NCBI GenBank assembly: GCA_019694655.1
Contig: JAIBBN010000011.1
Location: 35,072-99,071, forward strand
Direction: 5' to 3'
DNA: 64,000 nt
Source of the DNA: Leptospirales bacterium
Lineage (GTDB): Bacteria; Spirochaetota; Leptospiria; Leptospirales; Leptonemataceae
Shown: positions 25,355-35,589 of the stretch, piece after piece
Position numbering within the stretch: the stretch's first letter is position 1
How the letters are laid out: the number at the start of each line of letters is the position of its first letter
Position numbers and translations under genes: made by a program
Notes under the pieces: model-generated
Databases searched by the model: none
What the model was told of the DNA's origin: nothing
The model's input: only the letters and a program-made list of their open reading frames with translations

Positions 25355-26493
25355 TTGCGAAGCTCCCGGACAGTGGGTTGCGCTCGCTCCGCATCCACTG
25401 CGGCCAGAAAGAGTTCTTCAATCCGTTGCGGATGAAAGCATTCGAGATAACGGGCGCGCCCGCGCTGCGCCATCGCCAGACAGAGTTCGGTATCTTGGGC
25501 CGTTTCCCAGAGCAAGGCGGCAATTTCCAGTGGTTCCGAACGTGTCACTGCGAGCCCGGCATCGCCAAGGGTCTCGGCCATGGCCCCGGCAGCTGCCGCG
25601 ATGACCGGCGTGCCCAGAGCCATTGCTTCCACCAGAGGAACGCAAAACCCTTCGTGTTCGCTCAAACTTACGAAGGCCGTTGCCGCCAGATAGGCGGCCT
25701 TTAGAGCGGCGCTATTCAGTCGACCGGCCCAGCACACGTTTTCGGAAATTCCAAGTTTCGCGATTAGCAAATCGAGCTGCTGATTAAAGTCAGGGATCTG
25801 TGCCGAACGCCGACCCGGCAAGATCAGCTGCGCAGCTCTGCCCGTTTGGGCAATCAACTCGGCAAAGGATTGGAGCAGCCTGACGTATCCTTTATTTGGC
25901 GCGATGCGGCCCACCATTACAAATCGCGGTTGTTCAACGCTGCTGGCGCGCCAGGCCGCAAAACGGCGCAGGTCCGTCGGTTCGGCCAGCATCTGCTCAA
26001 TGCGGTGAAAGGGCGGCACGATCGCCGCTCGCCCGGCCTCCAGGCCATGGGCCGCCAGCTCGGCGGCGTTGTAAGCTGAATCGGCCAGCCAGCGCACGCC
26101 GTCAAGTTGCGCAAACTCCGCAAGCATAGCAACGCCCTGCTCACAGATTGCTGCGATGGCAGGATTGTATGGTTCATAGAATTGCGGCGGCGTAATGCTG
26201 TGGTACTTGATGACGACCTGCGCTGGCGTATCACGAAGACGCTGCAGCGCCTCTGGCCAGCCGATGCAGTAGTGATAGATCAATAGATCACGGCGGTTGC
26301 GCAGAAATCCTGGCAGGCGACGCGGATGTCGAAACGTAAGGCCGCGCTCGCCATTGGGTGCAAAGACGCAGGTTTCCCAACCCTGTCGTCGAAGTGCATC
26401 CGCCATCCCCTGAACGTCATTGCCCACCGCATCATCACGTTCCCATGCCGGCGCGAGAATGGCTGCGCGGCGCGTTTCATTTGTTGCCGTCAA
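25351..26493 (-). CDS. GT4-family glycosyltransferase
   Basis: 380 residues, GT-B fold. Signatures include VGRIAPNKGY (donor-domain start), SLSEHEGFCVPLVEAMALGTPVI (the E-G-F-x-x-P-x-x-E-A-M donor-binding box) and the PPFHRI linker. The N-terminal domain includes the polar KYHSITPPQFYEP segment, often seen in O-antigen glycosyltransferases. It overlaps the preceding DUF4214 gene by 17 bp and the following glycosyltransferase by ATGA. Sugar specificity unknown. Confidence 0.85.
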   Translation of the reverse strand: MTATNETRRAAILAPAWERDDAVGNDVQGMADALRRQGWETCVFAPNGERGLTFRHPRRLPGFLRNRRDLLIYHYCIGWPEALQRLRDTPAQVVIKYHSITPPQFYEPYNPAIAAICEQGVAMLAEFAQLDGVRWLADSAYNAAELAAHGLEAGRAAIVPPFHRIEQMLAEPTDLRRFAAWRASSVEQPRFVMVGRIAPNKGYVRLLQSFAELIAQTGRAAQLILPGRRSAQIPDFNQQLDLLIAKLGISENVCWAGRLNSAALKAAYLAATAFVSLSEHEGFCVPLVEAMALGTPVIAAAAGAMAETLGDAGLAVTRSEPLEIAALLWETAQDTELCLAMAQRGRARYLECFHPQRIEELFLAAVDAERAQPTVRELRN

Positions 26494-26854
26494 GTTTCAG
26501 CCTTTGGCGGCAAAGCCCAATCAGCGCTGCCGGCAATAGAATAAGCAATGGCTGCAGCGGGCTCCCTTGCAATCGCCCTTCGTAGCGCAATCGTAAATCC
26601 CACAGCACCGCCGCCTTGCTGCGCGTTTCCGCCAGCCTGTTGCGCAGGTGACGCAGCTGCTTTGGTCCGGGTTTTCGTCCCCAGATGAGTCGCGTTGCTT
26701 GAACTAGAAACTCATCGCCATTATGGGCAATGAGTTCAGCCGGCGACGGCGCCAGTGGCGCAGGAGCGACAGCTGGACCCGGCGCCCGTTGCTGTCGCCA
26801 GGCCGCGACCTGCAATTCTGCATTTTGATACACGCTGCCTGGGAAATCCATCAT
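26477..26854 (-). CDS. DUF4214-like protein
   Basis: 125 residues. The central part, EFLVQATRLIWGRKPGPKQLRHLRNRL, resembles PF13946 (DUF4214), a short helical domain found next to or fused with glycosyltransferases and S-layer or haemolysin-type proteins. It ends with a hydrophobic stretch (LQPLLILLPAALIGL) that could anchor it to the membrane. The ATG shares ATGA with the gene upstream and the 3' end overlaps a glycosyltransferase by 17 bp. Likely a helper in glycan synthesis; function unproven. Confidence 0.65.
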   Translation of the reverse strand: MMDFPGSVYQNAELQVAAWRQQRAPGPAVAPAPLAPSPAELIAHNGDEFLVQATRLIWGRKPGPKQLRHLRNRLAETRSKAAVLWDLRLRYEGRLQGSPLQPLLILLPAALIGLCRQRLKLDGNK

Positions 26855-27213
26855 CCATTCCCGAGATTCGAGGACAGGTCCAGTATTCGTCGTACTCTTG
26901 CCGGCAACTGAAGAGTCAAAACATAACTGCCATCAGGGCAACTGCGATCCGCCTCCAGAAGGTTCATCCGCGACTCGAAAATACACCGATAGTTGCCCTG
27001 GCGGTAGACCACCCGTACGGATTTGGGACCCAGCATCTCACGCAACTGGTCGAGCGCGCCGACGGATGGCGCCTCTTGCGCCATCTCTGAGGCGGCGACG
27101 CGAAAGGCCAATTCACGCGAATTTTCATAAAGCAAGTCGGCCTTTACTTCGCGCCGCTGAATTCGCAACTCCGCCGGCTGGTGATTCAGAAAGATAGGCA
27201 CGATTCGAGGCAA
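26851..27213 (-). CDS. Hypothetical soluble protein in glycan cluster
   Basis: 120 residues with no signal peptide. It begins PRIVPIFLNHQPAELRIQ after a TTG start (27213); GTG 27201 is an alternative. Beta-like N-terminal segments and a C-terminal V-L-T-L-Q-L-P-A-R stretch are visible, but no known domain. First gene of the four-gene glycan cluster, separated by 22 bp from the divergent argG. Its ATGA overlap with the DUF4214 gene supports it being real. Confidence 0.6.
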   Translation of the reverse strand: MPRIVPIFLNHQPAELRIQRREVKADLLYENSRELAFRVAASEMAQEAPSVGALDQLREMLGPKSVRVVYRQGNYRCIFESRMNLLEADRSCPDGSYVLTLQLPARVRRILDLSSNLGNG

Positions 27214-27220
27214 GTCTTAG

Positions 27221-28624
<1,404 letters not shown>

Positions 28625-28669
28625 TGGCATAGGCGTCGGCGCTTGCGTGCTTGCGCCTGGGAGTAGATA

Positions 28670-29437
28670 ATGACCACTGCGGCGCAGCGTTTCTTTGGCA
28701 GTTTCCGCGCCGTATTTGGCGCGCCTGCTTACCTCACGCGGCACGGGCTGTGGAGCTATGCATTTACTCCGCTGGCGCTGAGCTTCGTAGTAGCGGCCGG
28801 GCTGGTAGCTGCGATTTACTATTTTGTATCCCACGCCCTTGGATTGGGCGCCGGGATGGCGACAGCCGAAATTCTGCAATACCTTGGCCGGACAGCGGAA
28901 AATACGCCCGCGTGGCTATCCGCGGTGGTGAGTGTAGTTTCACTGATTGCAGCACTGGTGCTAGCTTTCGTCTCCTATCGCGCCCTGATCAGCATTTTGG
29001 TTGCGCCCTTTCTTGGACCGCTGGTGGAAGCCATAGAACGAATCGAGCGCGGAGAATCGCGCCGGACGCGGATACGCGAGGACGCCTGGAATGTTGCGCT
29101 GGGCGCCTGGCTAGGCGCCAAATTGGCTATTGGCGGATTGATTGCTTTGTTGGTAAGCCTCCCGACTGGCCCCTTCCAACCTGCGATCAATATCATTGCC
29201 CAGAGCTACGTGAACGGTCGCAGCAATTTTGATTTGCCTTTTGAGCGAGAAGCGCCGCGCGCGCGGCAGCGCCGCGAGCTGGCTCGCAATAACTATCCGG
29301 AAATGTTTGGCAATGGATTGGCAGCTTTGCTGCTATTGCTGGTGCCCGCCATCGGCGCCCTGGTCTCGCCCTGCTTTGGCGCTACTGGCGCCGCGATCGT
29401 ATTTTTTCGCAAGCCGTCGGCAAAATCCGCAGTTTAA
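28670..29437 (+). CDS. EI24/CysZ-like membrane protein
   Basis: 255 residues with four or five membrane segments. The sequence fits PF07264 (EI24): an early F-x-x-P-A-Y-L region, then the SILVAPFLGPLVEAIERIERGE segment matching the family's P-F-x-x-x-L-x-E-x-V-E. In other bacteria this family includes CysZ, a sulfate channel, but EI24 members vary and no cys genes are nearby. It starts 45 bp after argG, so it may be read from the same transcript. Confidence 0.75.
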   Translation: MTTAAQRFFGSFRAVFGAPAYLTRHGLWSYAFTPLALSFVVAAGLVAAIYYFVSHALGLGAGMATAEILQYLGRTAENTPAWLSAVVSVVSLIAALVLAFVSYRALISILVAPFLGPLVEAIERIERGESRRTRIREDAWNVALGAWLGAKLAIGGLIALLVSLPTGPFQPAINIIAQSYVNGRSNFDLPFEREAPRARQRRELARNNYPEMFGNGLAALLLLLVPAIGALVSPCFGATGAAIVFFRKPSAKSAV

Positions 29438-29605
29438 CACGCCGCGACTGCATTTTTCCTTTCTCTCACTCAGAAACTCTTGACCACTCACACTTTGCTA
29501 ACCCGGCTGTAATGGCAACGCTCCTGGCGATTGCGCCGGGTTGGCGCCTCCGGTTCCACCTGGAACCAGGCTCTCGACATTACCTGGCAAACTTTGGAGG
29601 ACACG

Positions 29606-30274
29606 ATGAAGTCAAAACTGATGGGGGCTGCGCTTCTGGCGGCAATCTCGCTATTTGCGCTGGCTGGCTGCAAGACCGGGCATCTTTCAAGCTCAAACAG
29701 CTACGGTGGAATGGTTTCCGCGCCGTACGTAAGCTACGTTCAATATCTGGGATATATCAAACCCGGAACGCGCCCGGATGGTCAATACAATGGCAAAAAC
29801 GCCTACTACCTGTATTTCTGGGTTCCGGCGGCAATTGATGAGGTCGGCATCAGCATGTACTCGCCGTCTGACGCAACGAACGCGGACTTTGTCAGCCAGT
29901 CTTTCAAAGACAACTTTGCGGGCGATCCGCAGTCCTTCTTCGACACTTATCTCGTGCTGGAGCGCATGGACATCATCGATCCTGCAAGGATTCGCAATGG
30001 CGGACGCGCTCTGCAAACGTTGGCAACCAATGATGACAGTAGCGAAGTTCCGGCAAATCCCAGCGGCTCGGCCTACAATTCGCTGCTCCGTGCGCAGACC
30101 GACTTGAATGATCCGCTGAAGGCTCTGGTTCGCGGAGTTTACCGCATCACCCTGACTTCATTCAGAGGCGATGTAAAGGGCTCCTTCGTCGCCACCATTG
30201 GAACGAATATCCCAGGCGTCAAAGTCGCAGCATCGCTTGAAGAGCTTCATAAGCTGGTCAACGAAGCTCAATAA
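29606..30274 (+). CDS. LipL32-like major surface lipoprotein
   Basis: 222 residues. Lipobox LAGC with lipidated C22. The mature part aligns with leptospiral LipL32 throughout: YLGYIKPGTRPDG-x-Y (LipL32 YYGYVKPGQAPDG), AYYLYFWVPAAIDEVG (AYYLYVWIPAVIAEMG), F-D-T at 112-114, Y157-N-S-L, and VRGVYRITLTSF then VKGSFVATIG. LipL32 Ca2+ ligands D132, T133 and Y178 correspond to D113, T114 and Y157. The acidic loop is short (N-D-D at 142-144). It is 50 residues shorter than LipL32. ATG 29606 has GGAGG at 29596-29600, a strong site suited to abundant expression, and a terminator follows. Found in the outer membrane or its periplasmic face. Confidence 0.9.
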   Translation: MKSKLMGAALLAAISLFALAGCKTGHLSSSNSYGGMVSAPYVSYVQYLGYIKPGTRPDGQYNGKNAYYLYFWVPAAIDEVGISMYSPSDATNADFVSQSFKDNFAGDPQSFFDTYLVLERMDIIDPARIRNGGRALQTLATNDDSSEVPANPSGSAYNSLLRAQTDLNDPLKALVRGVYRITLTSFRGDVKGSFVATIGTNIPGVKVAASLEELHKLVNEAQ

Positions 30275-30299
30275 TTACTGACAGAGTTGTCACTTGTTC

Positions 30300-30329
30300 G
30301 GGCCGGCGCCTCGAGGGGGGCCGGCTTTT
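30300..30329 (+). terminator. Terminator of the LipL32-like gene
   Basis: A strong GC hairpin, arms GCCGGC and GCCGGC (self-complementary, with further CCTC/GAGG pairing inside), followed by CTTTTC. It lies 26 bp after the stop codon and ends one base before the stop of the convergent acyltransferase gene. There is no T-run on the other strand, so it serves the plus-strand gene. Confidence 0.7.
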
Positions 30330-31439
30330 CTATTTCCGATGCCCGCGTCGCAATTGCAGCAGCGGAGACTCCAGAACGATAAACGATACCAGGCCGGCCA
30401 AAATCGCCATCCCAACAAATACAAAAAAGCCGACAACCAGCTGCCATTGAGTAATTGTTGCTCCCTTTGAATTTAGCCAGGCGCTTGCGCCATAACCGCC
30501 GGCAAGCATATGCCATAGATAGGCGCCGTAACTTACTCTGGCAATCGGCAACCAGACGCGTGCGCTGAGCAGAAAACGTAAGGCGCCCGGGGCCAGCGCT
30601 AGCCAGAGCAGCGTTGCAAATGCAACATGCTGCAGGCTGTACCGCCACGCTGAGTAGCCGCCAACCGTTTCCGGGCAAAGTAAGCAAAACGCCAGAGCCA
30701 GGGCCGCCAGCAAAGCGCCTAAGCTTCGCAGTGACGATAGCAATTGTGATTCTACGGGCGAGGGCAGGAAGGCGACAAGGGATCCCGCAGCAAGCGAATC
30801 CATTCGCAGGTGGGTAAATTGATAAGCGGCGCCCTGCACCCCGTAAGCCAGCCGTAATGCGAAAGGCGTAATCAATGCCAGCGCCAAGAACAGTGGCCAT
30901 GCCCACTTAACTTTTCGAAGCGCCCAAAAAATCCACGGCGCAACCAGGTAGAACTGCACCTCGACTCCCAGCGACCAGAGGTGGATCGCGGTGCTATGGC
31001 CGGCGTAATTGTTCAGATAGAGCAGATCATAGCACAACCCGACGATCAGTTCGCGGCGAATCGCATTCCCTTGCGTCCCGGCCAGAGATGCGAAATACAG
31101 GACAACCAGGGCGTTGCAGGCCACGAAGATCAGAAACGCCGGCGCGATACGTATCAAGCGGTTCCAGTAGAACTGGCCCGCCGCCAAGGTCGGAGAATCT
31201 TTGAGCATTCGTGCAATAAGGAACCCGCTCAACACGAAAAATAGATCCATTCCGCAATCGAGTCGATTCAATGAACGTTCTGCAAGCAGCGATGGCTCTG
31301 GCGCTATGCCCAGTTGGCCCAGCGCCAACCAGTAGTGCAGACCAAGAATCATCAGCAGAGATAGCGCCCGTAGTCCATGCAGCGGGGGATCCTCCGACGG
31401 ACGGCTGGTCCACAATGAGCGGATTGCGCTGGAAAGCAT
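30330..31439 (-). CDS. Acyltransferase family 3 membrane protein (OafA/OatA-like)
   Basis: 369 residues with about ten membrane helices. Typical of PF01757: an N-terminal LHGLRALSLLMILGLHYW (usual R-A-x-A-x-x-V-x-x-x-H), D-L-F-F-V-L-S-G-F-L-I-A, and the arginine-bearing FYWNRLIRIAPAF. These proteins O-acetylate surface polysaccharide, LPS or peptidoglycan using cytoplasmic acetyl-CoA. ATG 31439 avoids overlap with the divergent FAH gene; an ATG at 31538 would overlap it. Confidence 0.87.
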   Translation of the reverse strand: MLSSAIRSLWTSRPSEDPPLHGLRALSLLMILGLHYWLALGQLGIAPEPSLLAERSLNRLDCGMDLFFVLSGFLIARMLKDSPTLAAGQFYWNRLIRIAPAFLIFVACNALVVLYFASLAGTQGNAIRRELIVGLCYDLLYLNNYAGHSTAIHLWSLGVEVQFYLVAPWIFWALRKVKWAWPLFLALALITPFALRLAYGVQGAAYQFTHLRMDSLAAGSLVAFLPSPVESQLLSSLRSLGALLAALALAFCLLCPETVGGYSAWRYSLQHVAFATLLWLALAPGALRFLLSARVWLPIARVSYGAYLWHMLAGGYGASAWLNSKGATITQWQLVVGFFVFVGMAILAGLVSFIVLESPLLQLRRGHRK

Positions 31440-31503
31440 GGAAAAGGCGCCAAGCGCTTGACCCGAGGCCAGCGTTCGGTTGCTTGAGGCCAGGGCAGGT
31501 ACA

Positions 31504-32469
31504 ATGGGACTCAAGCTGGCTCGCGTTCGCACTGGCAAGCAAATCGGATGGGCTTTCGTCGATGGACGTCGGCTGCTGCGACTTTCGAATCGGCCGCTCA
31601 GTACGGCGGAGGCCCTTGAAGCCGCTGCGCCCTACGCGCAGGGAAAGAACGTCGCCCGCCTCCCGGGGAGTCCAATTGAGAAATCCGAATTGCTCAGTCC
31701 GATTACTCAGCCCTGCCGCATCATCTGCCAGGGAAAAAACTATCTCGAGCACATCCGGGAGACTGGCTTTCGACCACAAGACAAGACCTTTAACCTGCTA
31801 TTCCAGAAAGCGGATTCCTCGCTCAACGGACCGCGCAGCGCCGTTGTCCGCCCCCATGGCGTGCGGCTGCTGGATTACGAAATTGAACTCGGTCTGGTGA
31901 TTGGTACGCCGCTGAACAGACCGCGTAGCATCAGCGCGGATGATTTGTTTGACTACGTTGCCGGCATGATCATTGCCAACGACCTGAGTGCGCGCGATGT
32001 TCAAGTACCTCAGGGCCAATGGTTCAAGGGCAAGAGCTATCGTGGCTTCTGTCCAACCGGCCCCTGGATATTCCTGCCGACACGAAGGGAACGAAGCCGC
32101 TGGAGCGAACTGGAGCTTAAGCTCAGGGTCAATGGCGAGCTCCGTCAATCTTCACTTGCCGCCAATATGATCTATCCGCCGCATGAGACGCTCAGCGAGC
32201 TCAGTCGAATCGTTGATCTCGCTCCGGGCGACCTTGTCCTGACGGGGACGCCCTCCGGCGTGGCAATGCAGGTTGGCAAGGCCTGGCAGCGACGCATTTT
32301 GGGACTCTTCTATTCCGAGGCGCAGCTGATGCGACTTTTCGTCCGCAAACAAGCAGAAAGTCCCCGCTATTTGAAGGATGGCGATGTAATCCACGCCTCC
32401 ATCGCCAGTAGCGACGGCGCTCTGGATCTCGGCATGCAGGAGACTACGATTGTTTCTGAACTTCGTTGA
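31504..32469 (+). CDS. Fumarylacetoacetate hydrolase family protein
   Basis: 321 residues. The FAH C-terminal fold has a metal site formed by DYEIELGLVIG (E-x-E), NDLSARD and the QWFKGKSYRGFCPTGPW segment with its conserved Lys. A short N-terminal domain precedes it. Members hydrolyse or decarboxylate acylpyruvates and related diketo acids with Mg2+ or Mn2+; closest relatives are fumarylpyruvate hydrolase and oxaloacetate decarboxylase types. Start at ATG 31504. The 3' end overlaps the convergent HAD gene by 26 bp. No linked aromatic-degradation genes to suggest a substrate. Confidence 0.87.
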   Translation: MGLKLARVRTGKQIGWAFVDGRRLLRLSNRPLSTAEALEAAAPYAQGKNVARLPGSPIEKSELLSPITQPCRIICQGKNYLEHIRETGFRPQDKTFNLLFQKADSSLNGPRSAVVRPHGVRLLDYEIELGLVIGTPLNRPRSISADDLFDYVAGMIIANDLSARDVQVPQGQWFKGKSYRGFCPTGPWIFLPTRRERSRWSELELKLRVNGELRQSSLAANMIYPPHETLSELSRIVDLAPGDLVLTGTPSGVAMQVGKAWQRRILGLFYSEAQLMRLFVRKQAESPRYLKDGDVIHASIASSDGALDLGMQETTIVSELR

Positions 32470-33112
32470 GCCAGAGCAGCAGTTCGCCAGGTTCCTCGCT
32501 TAAGAGTACATCATCGTAGGGCGCACAGAGCGATCGAAACTCGGCCTGTTCTACGCTGTTTTTGGACCACAGCGCTGCCACAAAGGAACAGCCCGCGTAA
32601 CGCGCCGCATGTAGATCCACACTGGAATCGCCTACATAGCAGCAATCATTCGGCGACAAACCTAAAGCGTTGCAGGCGCGAAGAATCCCCTCAGGATCAG
32701 GCTTGGGACGATTCACATCCTCGTCAAAAACTGCGACATCAAAGTCTGCTTCCGCGAAACGGTTTTCGGTAACGACGAAACTGGGTCGGCTCTTGCCGCT
32801 GATTAAGCCGATTCGCAATTGCCGGCTTCTAAGTCCAAGCAACAGTTCTCTTACCCCGGGATAGAAACCGTCAAAGAATTCATCATGCGCTTTCTCGTAG
32901 TAGCTAAGAAACCTGGCATACAGTTGGTCAAAATTGTCCCGATAGAGCGGATCGAGAAAGAACCGGATTTCCGCCTTTGGCCGCATGGCGATGATCTCCT
33001 CCGAATTCAGCGGCTCTCCTCGAAACCATTCCAGTGTGCGGCGATAAGCCTCGATGTACAGACGCCATGTATCTGCAAGTGTTCCGTCGAAATCGAAAAG
33101 GACCGCCTGCAT
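32444..33112 (-). CDS. HAD-superfamily hydrolase (phosphoglycolate phosphatase-like)
   Basis: 222 residues. The motifs are complete: FDFDGTLADTW (motif I with catalytic Asp), LISGKSRPSF (motif II Ser), K in RPKPDPEGI (motif III) and CYVGDSSVDLHAAR (motif IV). The helical cap between I and II marks a Gph/PGMB-type small-molecule phosphatase. Starts 17 bp after the stop of the SDR gene, so it belongs to the SDR/AGPS transcript. Substrate unknown. Confidence 0.85.
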   Translation of the reverse strand: MQAVLFDFDGTLADTWRLYIEAYRRTLEWFRGEPLNSEEIIAMRPKAEIRFFLDPLYRDNFDQLYARFLSYYEKAHDEFFDGFYPGVRELLLGLRSRQLRIGLISGKSRPSFVVTENRFAEADFDVAVFDEDVNRPKPDPEGILRACNALGLSPNDCCYVGDSSVDLHAARYAGCSFVAALWSKNSVEQAEFRSLCAPYDDVLLSEEPGELLLWLNEVQKQS

Positions 33113-33129
33113 TGCGCCCGAAATGGACC

Positions 33130-33825
33130 CTACCACGGAATTTCCTGCCGGTCTCGGAGGAACTTTCCACCGGGCGCCCGTGCACCCTGCTGCAATAACC
33201 AAACAATTGTATCAGCGCCTTGCTCAACGCTTCGCGGGGCGCTCGCGCCGCCCATATCCGTGCGTACCCAACCCGGACAAACGCTGTTTACCTTGATCCC
33301 TCGGGCGCCGTATTCTTCAGCAAGAATTTTAGTGATAGCATTCAGGGCGGTCTTGGAAACGCGATAGGCGCTATAGCCGCTGTTCATATCGGCGAGTTGG
33401 CCCATGCCGCTGGAAACATTGACCACGCAGCCGCCGGCGCTCATCATCGGCGCCAACAGACGCGTCAGCCGCAGCGCGCCAAATGTGTTTGTCTCCAACG
33501 CCTCGCGCATCGCCTCAATTTCGTCCTCGACGCCTTGTCCCGGCGACTGCTCCGGCAATATGCCGGCGTTGTTGACAAGCCCCAGTAGCTTAGTGTTTCG
33601 ATGCTGCAAAATACTGGCGAAGCGGCGAGCAGAATCGCCGTCGGAGACGTCAAGAGGCAGGTACTCAATACGTTCTGAAAATTCGTCAAGATCGGCAGCA
33701 GCTGCTGCTGCCGGATCGCGGACGCCGCCAAATACCCGTGCGCCGCTGCGCGTCAGCTGCCGAACAATTTCTCGGCCAATTCCGCGGCTGGCGCCGCTCA
33801 CAACATAGCCGCCCTCAGAGTTCAT
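33130..33825 (-). CDS. Short-chain dehydrogenase/reductase
   Basis: 231 residues. Classical SDR: nucleotide-binding SGASRGIGR, structural NNAG, catalytic Ser in VVNVSSGMG, and Y-x-x-x-K in SAYRVSKTA. Then N-S-V-C-P-G-W-V-R-T-D-M-G. The ATG shares ATGA with the upstream alkyl-DHAP synthase-like gene. That tight coupling suggests it may reduce the alkyl- or acyl-dihydroxyacetone phosphate product, a reaction done by an SDR (Ayr1) in yeast; this role is inference. General SDR substrate range remains open. Confidence 0.87.
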   Translation of the reverse strand: MNSEGGYVVSGASRGIGREIVRQLTRSGARVFGGVRDPAAAAAADLDEFSERIEYLPLDVSDGDSARRFASILQHRNTKLLGLVNNAGILPEQSPGQGVEDEIEAMREALETNTFGALRLTRLLAPMMSAGGCVVNVSSGMGQLADMNSGYSAYRVSKTALNAITKILAEEYGARGIKVNSVCPGWVRTDMGGASAPRSVEQGADTIVWLLQQGARAPGGKFLRDRQEIPW

Positions 33826-35531
33826 TGCCGGTCTCCTTTTGCCGCCCGATTAAACACTTTATCCGGATTCAATATACCGCCCGGATCAAGATCCCGCTTC
33901 CATGCTGCCAGAAGCGCCGCGGCATGTTTTCCATACGTACGCGAATACCAGGCACGATGATCGGCGCCCACGCCGTGATGATGGGATAGCGAACCGCCGG
34001 CGGCAATGATCGATTCTGTTGTAGCGCGTTTCAGGCGTCGCCATTGGTCAACAGGGTTGCGCTCATCGATGTCGAACATCGTTGTAAAATACAGGCAAGC
34101 GCCGTCGGCATAGCTGTGGCTGACATGCGCCATGGATACGTTGTGCCGGGTTGCAGCAGAAAGCGTTTGCAGAACACTTTGGTGCAGCTGCGACAACTTC
34201 GAGTACTGCACGGATGTTTCCATTGTATCGACGCCGATGCCCTGGTCCATCAGATGGTTTCGCAGAAAGGGCATATTGAACCGGCCGCGCAGCCAGCTTC
34301 GACCCGGTCCGTACCCAACAAAAAAACCGCCATGGCGGCGAAGCGCCTTTCTCGCCCGCGCCTCCAAAGCATCGCATTCTGTCCGTTCGCCTTCTACGCC
34401 AATGACTGCGAGGGATCGCTGGCTGTGCATGCCAATCAATCGCAGGAAACGGTCCTGTAATGACTGTTTAACCCGGGCTAGCATGCCCGACCTCCCGCCG
34501 GCATAGGCTAACTGCTCCAGCATCCGCGTCTCGGCGGCATCCGACAGCCGCGCCATTGCCAGACCTAGCCCGGACGCTTCGCGCACAAAAGCAAGGCCGT
34601 GCGAAAAATCTGGAAAGTAAGCGGCAAAATAGGAACGCCTTTCGGGCAAGGGGCGGATATGCACAGTTACCTGACTGATCACCCCGAAGATTCCCTCGCT
34701 TCCAACCAGGGCATTCTTCAAATCAGGCCCGGCAGCCTGCGCCGGCGCTCGAAGTGTTTCAATCACCCCCTGGGGAGTCACAATGCGTAAGGCAACAATC
34801 AAGTCCTCGATTTTTCCATAGCGCATCGATTGCTGGCCGGCGCTGCGTGCAGCGGCCCATCCGCCAATCGTTGAATATTCAAATGATTGCGGGAAATGGC
34901 CCAGGGTATATCCTCGCTGATTCAGCGCCGCCTCTACCAGCGGACCGTAGGCGCCAGCTCCGAATGTGGCAATCCGCGATTCTTCATCAAAGGACAGCAG
35001 ACCGCGGAATTCCTGAAGGTTGAGAGCCAGAACACTGCGGCATTTGCCCGGCAGGGCCTCTATACCGCCGACCACGCTTGAAGCTCCGCCAACCGGCACG
35101 AGGGCGCAGCGGTTGCTTTCCGCCCAGCGAAACAATTTAAGTAAAGTCGCTTCATTTCGCGGAAAGGCGACGCCGTCCACCCAGTGGCCAAGAAGACCAT
35201 TTCGAATTCGTATGAGATCGTAGTAACTTTGACCTCGGGAATGCAATATCCGATCGAGTCGGCTGGTTGAGAGTTGGCCGCGGCCAAGTATTCTCTCCAG
35301 CGCCGCCAGCTGGCTGCGTTTTAGACGGCAGGAAGGCATCCGCAACCGTTCCTGAGCGATGGATGGCGTACTGCGTGAATCCACGATTCCAATCGCTGCA
35401 TGCAGCCGCTTCAGAATTGCCGGCATTTGCTTTTCGAGCAAGAAGGGATGATCGTAGGCGCCCCATCCATTCCAGCGAAGATTTTCGCGGGCATAGTTTA
35501 TATCGTATTTGATTTCAGGGTAAAAGCTCAT
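33822..35531 (-). CDS. Alkyl-dihydroxyacetonephosphate synthase-like FAD enzyme
   Basis: 569 residues. FAD-binding PCMH-fold: PVGGASSVVGG (146-156), then GHFPQSFEYSTIGGWAAARS (211-230). The N-terminal RWNGWG (19-24), catalytic-region SHSY (471-474) and SLSHHHGVG (515-522) with the His triplet match alkylglycerone-phosphate synthase (AGPS), which swaps the acyl of acyl-DHAP for a fatty alcohol and so starts ether-lipid synthesis. D-lactate dehydrogenase-type relatives are less likely given these motifs. First gene of an AGPS-SDR-HAD unit, back to back with a lipid kinase gene. Confidence 0.83.
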   Translation of the reverse strand: MSFYPEIKYDINYARENLRWNGWGAYDHPFLLEKQMPAILKRLHAAIGIVDSRSTPSIAQERLRMPSCRLKRSQLAALERILGRGQLSTSRLDRILHSRGQSYYDLIRIRNGLLGHWVDGVAFPRNEATLLKLFRWAESNRCALVPVGGASSVVGGIEALPGKCRSVLALNLQEFRGLLSFDEESRIATFGAGAYGPLVEAALNQRGYTLGHFPQSFEYSTIGGWAAARSAGQQSMRYGKIEDLIVALRIVTPQGVIETLRAPAQAAGPDLKNALVGSEGIFGVISQVTVHIRPLPERRSYFAAYFPDFSHGLAFVREASGLGLAMARLSDAAETRMLEQLAYAGGRSGMLARVKQSLQDRFLRLIGMHSQRSLAVIGVEGERTECDALEARARKALRRHGGFFVGYGPGRSWLRGRFNMPFLRNHLMDQGIGVDTMETSVQYSKLSQLHQSVLQTLSAATRHNVSMAHVSHSYADGACLYFTTMFDIDERNPVDQWRRLKRATTESIIAAGGSLSHHHGVGADHRAWYSRTYGKHAAALLAAWKRDLDPGGILNPDKVFNRAAKGDRQ

Positions 35532-35589
35532 TCTGGGACCGGTGAATTGTAGTTGTCATTGCCTTGAGGCGCATTCCCGTACGACCGGC

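Noticed and set aside
29480..29513. TTGACC at 29480 with TGTAAT at 29508 as a promoter for the LipL32-like gene
   Set aside because: The spacing is 22 bp, outside the sigma-70 range, and no alternative pair with 16-18 bp was found by eye.
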